Source of the DNA: Clostridium sp.
Lineage (GTDB): Bacteria; Bacillota; Clostridia; Clostridiales; Clostridiaceae
Assembly: GCA_029851835.1 (NCBI GenBank)
Contig: JARKVD010000037.1
Coordinates: 1 to 48,615 of the forward strand
DNA length: 48,615 nucleotides
Direction: 5' to 3'
The translations under genes were made by a program, and so were the position numbers. Below the pieces are notes generated by a model. It was not told where the DNA came from and did not search any database. It saw only the letters and a list, made by a program, of their open reading frames with translations. This document shows positions 7,293-14,724 of the stretch, in pieces. Numbering within the stretch: position 1 is the stretch's first letter; each line of letters opens with the position of its first letter.

Positions 7293-7880
7293 TTAAATTA
7301 CCACTTTAGGCACACCTTCTAGGTCTGTTTTCAACTGAACTATTTCAAATTCTGTTTGATTATCCCTATTGTAGTCTTTATTCGTGTCTTGTATTATAAC
7401 TACTTTGGGAATATATCCATTAGTTTCTTTAAGTACCTCTGGAAGGATCTTCTCTAACCTTGATATATTTACAACATCATGTCTTATTTGAACCTCTAAA
7501 ATCTGATAGAATCTATATCCACCAAATTTAAAAATAATAAATGCATCAGGAATAATTCCATCAAACTCTCTTTCTATATAACACTTCTCTATATCTGCTC
7601 CAATGAAGTTCAACTCTGCTAAATAATCCATAATCAACATATCATGTAAACTGACACCTTTTAACTGTGATTCCTTCGGAATATAAATAAGCTGCTTTGT
7701 ATCCGAATTTGTTTTTGACTTGATATAGTTTGATGTTTCTGATAATTTCCTTAACCTTCTTCTTGCTAAATCATATGCACTTACACAACCTTTATAAAAT
7801 GTTTTAGCGCATTGTTCTATTGTAATAAATCCAAAGTCATAAATAAAATTTATAATTTCTCTATCTCTCTTAGTTATCAT
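7293..7880 (-). CDS. Replication-relaxation family protein
   Basis: The 195 residues open with a winged helix (about 1-60, KRDREIINFIYDFGFITIEQ then LARRRLRKL). A C-terminal alpha/beta region follows with IIPDAFIIFKFGGYRFYQIL then EVQ; P111-D112 and E129-x-Q131 sit where restriction-endonuclease-like folds keep PD...ExK. This is the layout of the Replic_Relax family (PF13814) of plasmids and integrative elements. Its ATG overlaps the end of the FtsK-like gene by 4 bp, a coupled pair. A nuclease or DNA-binding role is inferred. Confidence 0.68.
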   Translation of the reverse strand: MITKRDREIINFIYDFGFITIEQCAKTFYKGCVSAYDLARRRLRKLSETSNYIKSKTNSDTKQLIYIPKESQLKGVSLHDMLIMDYLAELNFIGADIEKCYIEREFDGIIPDAFIIFKFGGYRFYQILEVQIRHDVVNISRLEKILPEVLKETNGYIPKVVIIQDTNKDYNRDNQTEFEIVQLKTDLEGVPKVVI

Positions 7881-9229
7881 ATTTTTTCCCTTCCCCCTCT
7901 TTGTGGTTTTGAAGTATTAGAAATAATTCTAGGTTCTTCAATGATAATTAATTTACTTTTATCTTCAAAAGGTACGTATCCAGGTATATTTGTATTTACA
8001 TTTAATTCCCTTTTATTAACTTGATCATATGCAAATGGTGGATTAACAACTTGATTTTTTACTTTTTCTTTATCATTACCTTTGATTTCATTTATTTTTC
8101 TTATATCCTGAAATACATTCCTATGATTTGGTTTTAAATATGGCTTAATTAAATCATATATTTTTTTATTATTAATTAGTGGAACTACACCATATTTAAA
8201 ATTTAAAGTAGCATATACAAATTCCCTTTGTTTAAGACCTACAGCTATATCACTTTCACCAGTAGCTACCTCACTACTCTTTTGATTGTTTTGTCTAAAA
8301 CTTATATTACAGGTGCTTTGACTCTTTATAAAACTATCAAGATTTTTTATATCCGGTCTTTGAAGGCTGCATAACATAAATACACCTAAACCTGCTCCAT
8401 ATTGTGCTATCTTCTTCATGTAACTTACTATCTCTGCTTTAAGTTTCTTAACCTCTTCATTGTCTCCAGTGCTATTAAATAAACTTGCAGTTTCATCAAA
8501 AATAACATAAGTAGTTGAAAGTGGCTGACTTTTATTGATGGCATTATAATCAATGTAATTATCTGCCTTAGCCTTCTTTCTATAAGGTCTTATAAGTTTA
8601 TCTCTGTCACTCATTTTATTATCAATGTGCTTTAGTAGTTTAAGAGCTTTACTTAAATTATCTGCAAACCCTCTGCACTGAACAGCATCTTCATATAATA
8701 TCAAATCACTTTTAGCTACTTGGACAAGATATAGTTCAAGTTCCTCTTCATTACAGTTAATTATTAATGTTGTAATGATGCAATCTGTCATTTTTGACTT
8801 TCCACTCCTGGTACCTCCGCTTATCAATATATGTGGAAATTTAACTAGATCAAGAATAATAGGTTTACCACTGTAATCATTCCCTAAGTAAACCTCCCAT
8901 GGTTTCAAGCCTTCAAGAGCTTCAAATTTCATGTTACTAGGTTCGTTAAATACAAAATCTGCATTAATCAAATTTGTTCTTCTATCCTTATTAAATATAC
9001 ACATACAACCATATGCATCTTCTATGGCATCTCTACACTCCTCCAACTCTGAATATCTTAATCCATCAACAATTAAAATTAATGCTTTATACCCATAGTT
9101 TGTTTTTTCAACATTGTTAAGACTAAATGTATTCTTCATTTTGTTATACTTCCCCAAATTTGACATGATGCTAATCCACTTCTTTTCAAAAGCCACCTTT
9201 TCTTTACCATCTTTTAAATTTGCAAACAT
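7877..9229 (-). CDS. FtsK/SpoIIIE-like DNA translocase (TcpA-type)
   Basis: The 450-residue soluble ATPase has Walker A GGTRSGKS (residues 138-145), Walker B TYVIFDETASLF (D245, E246), and a downstream FMLCSLQRPD sensor-like motif with SQSTCNISFRQNN. This is the FtsK/SpoIIIE/TcpA motor core as found in Gram-positive conjugative plasmids and ICEs. No N-terminal membrane helices and no gamma domain are visible, so it is shorter than housekeeping FtsK. GGAGG precedes the ATG, and the replication-relaxation gene overlaps its end. It probably moves double-stranded DNA in concert with its partners. Confidence 0.82.
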   Translation of the reverse strand: MFANLKDGKEKVAFEKKWISIMSNLGKYNKMKNTFSLNNVEKTNYGYKALILIVDGLRYSELEECRDAIEDAYGCMCIFNKDRRTNLINADFVFNEPSNMKFEALEGLKPWEVYLGNDYSGKPIILDLVKFPHILISGGTRSGKSKMTDCIITTLIINCNEEELELYLVQVAKSDLILYEDAVQCRGFADNLSKALKLLKHIDNKMSDRDKLIRPYRKKAKADNYIDYNAINKSQPLSTTYVIFDETASLFNSTGDNEEVKKLKAEIVSYMKKIAQYGAGLGVFMLCSLQRPDIKNLDSFIKSQSTCNISFRQNNQKSSEVATGESDIAVGLKQREFVYATLNFKYGVVPLINNKKIYDLIKPYLKPNHRNVFQDIRKINEIKGNDKEKVKNQVVNPPFAYDQVNKRELNVNTNIPGYVPFEDKSKLIIIEEPRIISNTSKPQRGGREKI

Positions 9230-9244
9230 AAAACTCCCTCCTAG

Positions 9245-9568
9245 TTAGAAAATAGAATTTTTATCTGCTTTATCTAATTTTGAAAATCTTTTTATATCTC
9301 TTCTGCAACTCATTACCTTCAGTTTATTTTCTTTAGTTGTATTATTTTTAGCTATATAGGCTACATATGTAGTTAATATCCATACCCCACCTAATGCCAC
9401 ATACTTTGCTATTAAATGCACTCTATAACATCTCCTTAACTCTTGTCTCTTAATATATCTATATGCTGATATTTTAAAATATTGACTAATTTTAAAGAAA
9501 TTTTCTTTATTTTTAATCAATTTGATTAAAATAAAAATGGTACCTAGAATTAATCTTCTAAATACCAA
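9245..9568 (-). CDS. Hypothetical membrane protein, 107 aa
   Basis: It shows an N-terminal hydrophobic helix (RRLILGTIFILIKLI), a basic stretch (SAYRYIKRQELRRCYRVHLI), a second hydrophobic helix (YVALGGVWILTTYVAYIA) and a charged C-terminus. The start overlaps the end of the XRE regulator gene and the stop lies 15 bp before the FtsK-like start, so it belongs to the same transcript. It may anchor the soluble translocase at the membrane; that is inference from position only. Confidence 0.6.
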   Translation of the reverse strand: MVFRRLILGTIFILIKLIKNKENFFKISQYFKISAYRYIKRQELRRCYRVHLIAKYVALGGVWILTTYVAYIAKNNTTKENKLKVMSCRRDIKRFSKLDKADKNSIF

Positions 9569-9753
9569 ATATCATCAACACACCTATTTAATTTTTTAGC
9601 AATTTCAAGTGCAACTTCTAAATTAGGCCTACTCACTCCACTCTCCCATCCTGTATATGTTTTAATACTAACTCCAATAAATCTAGCAAATTCACTTCTA
9701 TTATCTTCTTTATACTCTAATAGCCTTATATCTCTTAATTTATTTTTTACCAC
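9550..9753 (-). CDS. XRE-family HTH regulator, 67 aa
   Basis: A one-domain Cro/C1-type regulator: RLLEYKEDNRSEFARFIGVS, then IKTYTGWESGVSRPNLEVAL and EIAKKLN. The helix-turn-helix and the W-E-S-G-x-S-R-P motif are typical of this family. It begins with GTG behind GAGGTGG. It heads the transferable-element-like genes and probably controls the cargo operon. Confidence 0.82.
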   Translation of the reverse strand: MVKNKLRDIRLLEYKEDNRSEFARFIGVSIKTYTGWESGVSRPNLEVALEIAKKLNRCVDDIWYLED

Positions 9754-9817
9754 AACACCACCTCTTATATATTCTATTCTATGACTTTTATTTTTTTCCT
9801 TTATATGTATATAGAAA

Positions 9818-9838
9818 GAGCAGTTATTTAAACTGCTC
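9818..9838 (-). terminator. Terminator after the 124-aa membrane protein gene
   Basis: The stem GAGCAGTT/AACTGCTC is followed on the minus strand by a short TTTC run. It separates this gene from the XRE-FtsK operon, so the latter probably has its own promoter in 9754-9817. Confidence 0.55.
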
Positions 9839-9845
9839 CTTATCT

Positions 9846-10220
9846 TTAAGCTTCTATTCCAATTTTATTGTTATGTTCATTTATCTTTTTAAGATTTGCA
9901 TATCCAACAAAACTTAACACTAAGCTTGGTATTACAAAGAATATATAAACTATGAATATAACTCCACCAACGCTATATAAAATACCTGCAGTTAATGCAA
10001 ATCCTCTTTTATTCGTAAAATATGCCACCCAGTTAAATATAGCAGCTAGAACTACTAAAATCATATGTGGTGTTACTAGTGCTGTTGCTAAAGCTGCACC
10101 TGCCTGTTCAGCACCCTCACTTCCACCTATAGCTCCCCCAAAATATGCTATTAAGTAGATTGAATATAATGCCCCAATTATTGCTGCAATAAGTAATGCT
10201 TTTGAACGTTTCTTTTTCAT
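9846..10220 (-). CDS. Hypothetical four-helix membrane protein, 124 aa
   Basis: A basic start (MKKKRSK) is followed by four hydrophobic segments: LLIAAIIGALYSIYLIAYF, MILVVLAAIFNWVAYF, GFALTAGILYSVGGVIFIVY and FVIPSLVLSFVGYANL. An A/G-rich loop lies after helix 1 and the tail is short and charged. AAAGGGGT precedes the ATG and a well-formed promoter containing a palindrome lies upstream. It could be a lysogenic conversion or exclusion protein; function unknown. Confidence 0.65.
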   Translation of the reverse strand: MKKKRSKALLIAAIIGALYSIYLIAYFGGAIGGSEGAEQAGAALATALVTPHMILVVLAAIFNWVAYFTNKRGFALTAGILYSVGGVIFIVYIFFVIPSLVLSFVGYANLKKINEHNNKIGIEA

Positions 10221-10256
10221 AAAATTACCCCTTTCATTTTTTATTATTACACTATA

Positions 10257-10284
10257 ATTGTATTATATAATACATTTTTGTCAA
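10257..10284 (-). promoter_or_regulatory. Promoter with a 16-bp palindromic operator in the spacer
   Basis: On the minus strand TTGACA (10284-10279) and TACAAT (10262-10257) are separated by 16 bp. The perfect palindrome TGTATTATATAATACA (10259-10274) fills the spacer and overlaps the -10 box. It lies between the divergent membrane protein gene (-) and the 35-aa peptide gene (+), so one regulator could control both. Confidence 0.6.
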
Positions 10285-10305
10285 TACTTGTTAAGGGGTG
10301 ATTTT

Positions 10306-10413
10306 ATGGAATTATTAACTTTAGTTTTAAATACACTACTTAAGATTATAATGTTTGTTAGTTCTATGCTTGGAGCTTTATCCTTCTTTTTTATAATTAA
10401 TATGTATATTTAA
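10306..10413 (+). CDS. Small hydrophobic peptide, 35 aa (possible toxin-like)
   Basis: AAGGGGTGAT lies four bases before an ATG that opens 35 codons: MELLTLVLNTLLKIIMFVSS, then a single hydrophobic helix to FFFIINMYI. The size, one membrane helix and lack of charge resemble type I toxins or holin-like peptides. It is divergent from the 124-aa membrane protein and followed by a long noncoding region that could hold a regulatory RNA. It is too small to assign a family. Confidence 0.5.
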   Translation: MELLTLVLNTLLKIIMFVSSMLGALSFFFIINMYI

Positions 10414-10690
10414 ATTGAAACTAACAAATACTTTGGAACTAGATTTGATCATAGAAGGTCCGCATTTAACGGACAAATACTTTGTATACTGAGTTCTCAC
10501 AAAGCTTGATTATTGTTACTAACTTATTTCTACCCAAGCCATAATCAAGAAAGTCACACTAGAAATCCACCACTCTAATTTATATACCGGTTTGAGCATT
10601 CCGGGTAAGGCATCTAAACTGACACCAGTGAACTTTCTGCATTGGCTCCACCTAACCTGACGTTATTTTAAGTCCTTAACGGCTATGACT
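10414..10690. other. Noncoding stretch with hairpins, candidate structured RNA
   Basis: This fills most of the gene-free gap 10414-10794. The middle part (about 10580-10690) is clearly richer in G/C than the rest of the element. I see several short helices: GTCCG/CGGAC (about 10459-10473), CTTGATTAT/ATAATCAAG (about 10506-10550), and ACTG/CAGT around ACAC (about 10618). ACAAATACTTTG occurs at 10424 and 10473. No frame longer than about 20 codons fits. Direction and function are unknown. Confidence 0.4.
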
Positions 10691-10691
10691 A

Positions 10692-10768
10692 TACGTATAT
10701 GCTTTTGTACGTATAGTGTGTGTATATTATTTACGTATATACGTAGAATATTTTTATGTGCATACGTA
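10692..10768. promoter_or_regulatory. TACGTA operator array upstream of the RHH gene
   Basis: TACGTA occurs five times, at 10692, 10708, 10732, 10740 and 10763, giving steps of 16, 24, 8 and 23 bp. Near-multiples of 8 suit cooperative ribbon-helix-helix dimers on one DNA face. The array ends 27 bp before the start codon of the RHH gene, suggesting autoregulation. Confidence 0.6.
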
Positions 10769-10794
10769 CATACTACCAGTAGAGGTGAACGTGC

Positions 10795-10935
10795 ATGAAA
10801 AAGAAATATACTACTAATATTGATGAAGAAATATTGAAAGCTGCAAAGATTAAGGCTATAGAAGAAAATAAAAATTTAAATGATATAATTGAAGAACTGC
10901 TTATAAAGCATTTAGAGCAAAATAAAAAAGGCTAG
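10795..10935 (+). CDS. Ribbon-helix-helix DNA-binding protein, 46 aa
   Basis: Behind GAGGTGA lies a 46-codon gene: MKKKYTTNIDEEILKAAKIK, then AIEENKNLNDIIEELLIKHL. This has the layout of Arc/CopG-type proteins: one basic beta strand (KKYTTNI) and two helices with the N-L-N-D-I-I-E-E turn. Such proteins bind DNA as dimers; the repeated TACGTA sites just upstream are its probable operator. No toxin partner is adjacent. It is read on the plus strand, against the late genes. Confidence 0.72.
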   Translation: MKKKYTTNIDEEILKAAKIKAIEENKNLNDIIEELLIKHLEQNKKG

Positions 10936-10957
10936 CAGGAATTAACCCACTAGCCTT
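10928..10957. terminator. Bidirectional terminator between RHH and amidase genes
   Basis: AAGGCTAG/CTAGCCTT with a 14-nt loop, preceded by an A-run and followed by a T-rich stretch. It overlaps the RHH stop codon and lies next to the amidase stop. Confidence 0.75.
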
Positions 10958-10961
10958 AATA

Positions 10962-11780
10962 TTATTGTATTGATAATTCGCAATAATTACCTGTTCTTAA
11001 ATTTATTATTTTTCCTGGAGGTAGACACCTACATCCATCGTCAAAATAGAATAGTCTCTTCTGGTCATCTATAAAGAATTCATTTTGATATGCATACCCT
11101 TCTTCATTAAATAAGTACCAAGCATCTAAATATAGCCATTGGCTTTTAGCGTATCCTCCTTCATGGAAATAGAATGACCATCCTATACCATTGTGATGCC
11201 AATATCCAATAGACGGCTTTTCTTCTTTGTATTCTATCCCTAGAGTTTTTAATATACCCTTGGCAACTGCGACTCCAAAAGCTTTTTGTTCTTCTATAGT
11301 GTCTAGAATAGATATATCCCTTGCATTATCTATGAAAGCTGCCTCAATGATTATAGCATGCATTGCAGTTTCTCTTATGAAGTGGAAATAATCCCTTCCG
11401 TTAGAACCTGTCTTTGTTTTAACTCCTCTACTGTTTTGCCCTAGAGCTTTTACCTCAGACTCAATATTCTCTGCTAGAGTTCTTCCAAGTCCTCCTTGTA
11501 TACTGCAGTAAGCTTCGAATCCATCTCCTCCCCCTGCATTAACATGCCAATCAACTGCAAGGCTTGCCCCAGATGCATTGGCTTCTCTTACCTCTTCCTC
11601 AACTGGGTCATCCTCATCCACATACCTTGACATTGGGTTCTCAACATCATGAGCCACAAGGACATCATGACAAGCTTGAGCCATAACTAAAACTATATCT
11701 TTCTCTTTCAAGTTATTGCCTGATGCCCCCGGGTCAATTCCACCATGTCCTAATCCTGAAAATACTATTGCCTTACTCAT
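10962..11780 (-). CDS. N-acetylmuramoyl-L-alanine amidase endolysin
   Basis: The 272 residues divide into an Amidase_3 catalytic domain (about 1-178) and a C-terminal wall-binding part (about 185-272). Zinc ligands are visible: H12 in LGHGG, E26, and H79 in DWHVNAGGG; E146 in IIIEAAFIDN is the catalytic glutamate. The C-terminal repeats rich in aromatic residues (GYWHHNGIGWSFYF, GGYAKSQWLYLDAWYLF) resemble cell-wall/choline-binding repeats. It cuts the amide bond between muramic acid and the stem peptide at lysis. GAGGAG precedes the ATG. Confidence 0.9.
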   Translation of the reverse strand: MSKAIVFSGLGHGGIDPGASGNNLKEKDIVLVMAQACHDVLVAHDVENPMSRYVDEDDPVEEEVREANASGASLAVDWHVNAGGGDGFEAYCSIQGGLGRTLAENIESEVKALGQNSRGVKTKTGSNGRDYFHFIRETAMHAIIIEAAFIDNARDISILDTIEEQKAFGVAVAKGILKTLGIEYKEEKPSIGYWHHNGIGWSFYFHEGGYAKSQWLYLDAWYLFNEEGYAYQNEFFIDDQKRLFYFDDGCRCLPPGKIINLRTGNYCELSIQ

Positions 11781-11809
11781 AATACACTCCTCCTTAAACT
11801 TTAAATAAA

Positions 11810-11833
11810 AAGAGTAGAAATAAATCTACTCTT
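11810..11833 (-). terminator. Hairpin terminator between holin and endolysin genes
   Basis: AAGAGTAGA/TCTACTCTT is followed on the minus strand by TTTTTATTT. It overlaps the end of the holin gene and would reduce transcription into the endolysin. Confidence 0.7.
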
Positions 11834-12134
11834 GCTTACCTTGATTAATTGTTATTTTCCCAGTTACTATGTCATATCCACCGCATAATATCACTGCAAG
11901 AATTAGTCCATTACATAGTAATGTATAGACCCCTATCACATTTATAGGAAACATCAGAACACTTGAATTGATAATACAAAGATGTAGTACTGCTATCATC
12001 CACGTATACACCTTTGTTGGTATTCGTTTTATAAAAGGAAGTTCTTTTGTAAAGCTAACCCATAACTCTATCAAAAGAATTGCTATTGTAAAAGTTACTA
12101 TTGTTTCTACATTAATAAAATTAGTAAATTCCAT
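11826..12134 (-). CDS. Phage holin
   Basis: 102 residues with three hydrophobic segments (TIVTFTIAILLIELWVSF, VYTWMIAVLHLCIINSSVLM, VIGVYTLLCNGLILAVILCGG) and a short charged tail. Size, topology and position directly before the amidase fit a holin that permeabilises the membrane and sets lysis timing. Its start lies 2 bp after the end of the XhlA-like gene, so the two are co-translated. Confidence 0.75.
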   Translation of the reverse strand: MEFTNFINVETIVTFTIAILLIELWVSFTKELPFIKRIPTKVYTWMIAVLHLCIINSSVLMFPINVIGVYTLLCNGLILAVILCGGYDIVTGKITINQGKQE

Positions 12135-12136
12135 AC

Positions 12137-12355
12137 CTATATCTCCTTTTCAATATCATCTAATCTATGATGGGCACTCTTAGTTGATTGCTCAACCACT
12201 ATCATTCGTTCACAAAGATTGTTATGTTTCTCAACCTTCTTCTCCAGCTGTTCAATTCTATAATTAGTAAGCTTATTTGAAATAACAATTCCTGATAAAC
12301 TTCCAATTACAGTTCCAATTAATGAAATCCCCGCTATCATAAGTTCGTTTGCCAT
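12137..12355 (-). CDS. XhlA-like hemolysin / lysis accessory protein
   Basis: 72 residues: an N-terminal membrane helix (LMIAGISLIGTVIGSLSGIVI) then a coiled coil (YRIEQLEKKVEKHNNLCERM) and HHRLDDIEKEI. XhlA-type proteins of Firmicute phages work with holins, although the membrane helix is usually at the other end. It is the first gene of the lysis cassette. GGTGC lies before the ATG. Confidence 0.6.
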   Translation of the reverse strand: MANELMIAGISLIGTVIGSLSGIVISNKLTNYRIEQLEKKVEKHNNLCERMIVVEQSTKSAHHRLDDIEKEI

Positions 12356-12391
12356 AAAGCACCTCCCAAGAAAACTTTAATAATAAAAAAA

Positions 12392-12408
12392 GACTAGCTG
12401 TGCTAATC
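12392..12408 (-). terminator. Terminator at the end of the tail operon
   Basis: On the minus strand GATTAGC/GCTAGTC (one G-T pair), loop ACA, then TTTTTTT. It overlaps the stop codon of the 114-aa gene. Confidence 0.75.
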
Positions 12409-12747
12409 CCTTAATAATGCTATTTCATCATCATCATCTACTGCATCTTTAAAAAACTCTACATGTTCTTTCGCATACATATAACAAGCAGTATCAATAT
12501 CTTTGTATATCTGACCTTTATCCCTAAAGTACTTATTGAATAATGTCTTGTCATCCATAGACATTAACTCATTAACTCCCCAGCAATACATATAAGCTAT
12601 AGGATCCTTATCCGAAACTTCTTTGGATTTGTATAAGTATAGTGCAAAGTTTGCAATTTCAAAATTTTTATCTATACATATACCACTTACTTTCCAATAT
12701 GAGCCTATCGCATATTGTGGTGTTTCAAATTCTTTTATTAATGCCAT
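12403..12747 (-). CDS. Hypothetical phage protein after the tail genes, 114 aa
   Basis: A soluble acidic protein without a recognised family: MALIKEFETPQYAIGSYWKV, then GICIDKNFEIANFALYLYKS and an acidic tail (KDAVDDDDEIALLRD). The YWKV and ANFALYLYKSKE segments look like beta strands of small tail-associated proteins found after tail fibre genes in Firmicute phages. AGGAGGGG precedes the ATG, and it is the last gene of the tail operon. Confidence 0.65.
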   Translation of the reverse strand: MALIKEFETPQYAIGSYWKVSGICIDKNFEIANFALYLYKSKEVSDKDPIAYMYCWGVNELMSMDDKTLFNKYFRDKGQIYKDIDTACYMYAKEHVEFFKDAVDDDDEIALLRD

Positions 12748-12759
12748 TATTGTCCCCTC

Positions 12760-14724
12760 CTAATCTTTCCATCTCCCTACTGCTATATAAGTATAAGTAA
12801 ATCCTCCATTGTGGCTAACAGGTGAACTTACCATTGAATTAAATGCGCTCTTAGTTCTGGATGTTATAGTCACATATCTTGGACTTCCACCACTAACTGC
12901 GAAAGCAGCTATTTCCGGTTCAGCTGTAAATGGAAAAGGAAATACCCAACCGTCACTATTTCCATAATATACACTACCAAATTGTGTTGCACATGCAAAA
13001 CTACTATACACATAAGTTCTTCTACAAATTAAAGTACCATCATAAAACTTTGTATATTCCCCATTTGGTACAGATTTTCTTTCAATTATAGCCTGACTGT
13101 TAATGAGAATATTATTATATAGCATTTCAATCATACCTTGCCATGATCCTGTCTTGCCATATATATTCACTCTTAATCCATCACCGTCTACACCTGTTGC
13201 TAATCCTACTCTTCCTACACCTGATATATTCCTAAAAGTAGCCCAAACCTCTCCAGCTGATGTTCCATTTCCAATATTATCAACTATTATTTGCTTTTCG
13301 AAATTTGCACTTTCATCAAATACAGTTGACTTTCTAAATTTAGCTTTATATGCAAAATCAACTGTATCACTTAATTCTGCAGCTTTTCCAAATGCGACTC
13401 CTTTATTCCCAGTTAAAAAGTCTATTGGGAATACTGCAGTCTGTAGTATAACAATTTTAGGAGTTACACTAGTAAAATAATCTGAACCATAAAGTTCTAC
13501 CTCATATGTTAAATCAGTACTAAAACTTCCCCCACCTATTGCACCTGTAGCAACATTATTAGTTACACTTGCATATGATGACCAAGTTCCACCTACAACT
13601 CTATATCTATATTTAACAACATGAGTATTACTTCCACCTACTTTATCATAATTAAGATTTATTAACACCTTAATATAGGTACCATTTAGATCTGTTGTGC
13701 CATCCTTAAGACATCTCACACACCATGCTTCTGTAAAAAAAGGTGAGTAATAATCTGTAACTGTAATTGTTACCGTTGCCTTATTAGTTCTACCTCTACT
13801 ATCTGTTACTATTGCAGTAAATGTATTATTACCAGCTGTATTTAATATTCCTGTAATGTATTCCCACGGTGAAGTAGTATCTGTATTTGAATAACCTCCT
13901 CCTGAAAATGTAACTGATGTAATAGTAGACCCATATACTCCATTTACACCATTTGCAGTTAACTTGACCTTAGATTTTCCTTTAATATATTTACTCCAAC
14001 TTCCATCAACTAATGTAGCCGTTACACTAGATATTGTTGGTACTACACTACTAGGTATAGTTAAAGTTATTGTCTTAGATGCACTACCTACAAAAGTAGA
14101 TCCCAAATAAGTATCTACAATTACAGTTATCCCCATTGAAGTACTATATTTCGCATAAACTGCATCTGTTATCGGTGGTGTAGCACTACAAGTAGTTGCA
14201 GTAGAATTCCAAGGTTGTAAGTACCTACGTTCTGAACCGCCTATTATATAAGATACTGAATGAGTAAAACTACCTGAAGCCCTTGATATCGTTACAGTAA
14301 ATGGAGTTCCTAATTCACAACTTGTTTTGTTTACTGTAAACGAACTCGTTCTTGGTATTGTAGCTAGCGTCTCACTATATGCCTGTTCACTAGATGAAAG
14401 TATTGAAGGTATATTAACTGCCGCATAAACAGTTAGTGTTTTAGTACCATCTGTAGCATGTCCTGTATTTCCAGTCCATGAGTGAAGCAATACATTATTA
14501 TTGCCTATACTTATATCTTTAGTTCCACTATTATAGTAAGCACCATCTACTTTTAAAGTAACTGAGCCTGACCCCCATGTTGTATAACCTGTATTAGTAC
14601 GTTTAGCCCATACTTTTACTGTAATATTAGATGTATTCTTTGCTATATCTTGACTATTTACACTAACCTCTATCCAATACTTTACATACTGATTGCTTGT
14701 ACTTAATAATCCACTACTTGCCAT
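12760..14724 (-). CDS. DUF859-type phage minor structural protein
   Basis: 654 residues, Thr/Ser-rich and almost all beta. The start (STSNQYVKYWIEVSVNSQDI) and repeated Ig-like strands match the DUF859 family (PF05895) of Streptococcus and Clostridium phage structural proteins. About residues 135-330 carry repeated FTVTISRASGSF/ITVTVTDYY-type modules; the C-terminal part has a GKTGSWQGMIEMLYNN stretch like receptor-binding regions. It probably sits at the tail tip and contacts the host surface. Its ATG follows the stop of the upstream tail protein directly (TAGATG). Confidence 0.78.
   Translation of the reverse strand: MASSGLLSTSNQYVKYWIEVSVNSQDIAKNTSNITVKVWAKRTNTGYTTWGSGSVTLKVDGAYYNSGTKDISIGNNNVLLHSWTGNTGHATDGTKTLTVYAAVNIPSILSSSEQAYSETLATIPRTSSFTVNKTSCELGTPFTVTISRASGSFTHSVSYIIGGSERRYLQPWNSTATTCSATPPITDAVYAKYSTSMGITVIVDTYLGSTFVGSASKTITLTIPSSVVPTISSVTATLVDGSWSKYIKGKSKVKLTANGVNGVYGSTITSVTFSGGGYSNTDTTSPWEYITGILNTAGNNTFTAIVTDSRGRTNKATVTITVTDYYSPFFTEAWCVRCLKDGTTDLNGTYIKVLINLNYDKVGGSNTHVVKYRYRVVGGTWSSYASVTNNVATGAIGGGSFSTDLTYEVELYGSDYFTSVTPKIVILQTAVFPIDFLTGNKGVAFGKAAELSDTVDFAYKAKFRKSTVFDESANFEKQIIVDNIGNGTSAGEVWATFRNISGVGRVGLATGVDGDGLRVNIYGKTGSWQGMIEMLYNNILINSQAIIERKSVPNGEYTKFYDGTLICRRTYVYSSFACATQFGSVYYGNSDGWVFPFPFTAEPEIAAFAVSGGSPRYVTITSRTKSAFNSMVSSPVSHNGGFTYTYIAVGRWKD

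Noticed and set aside
10306-10935. A classical toxin-antitoxin pair made of the 35-aa peptide and the RHH protein
   Set aside because: The two genes are separated by about 380 bp of noncoding DNA with separate control elements, so the usual overlapping or adjacent layout is absent.
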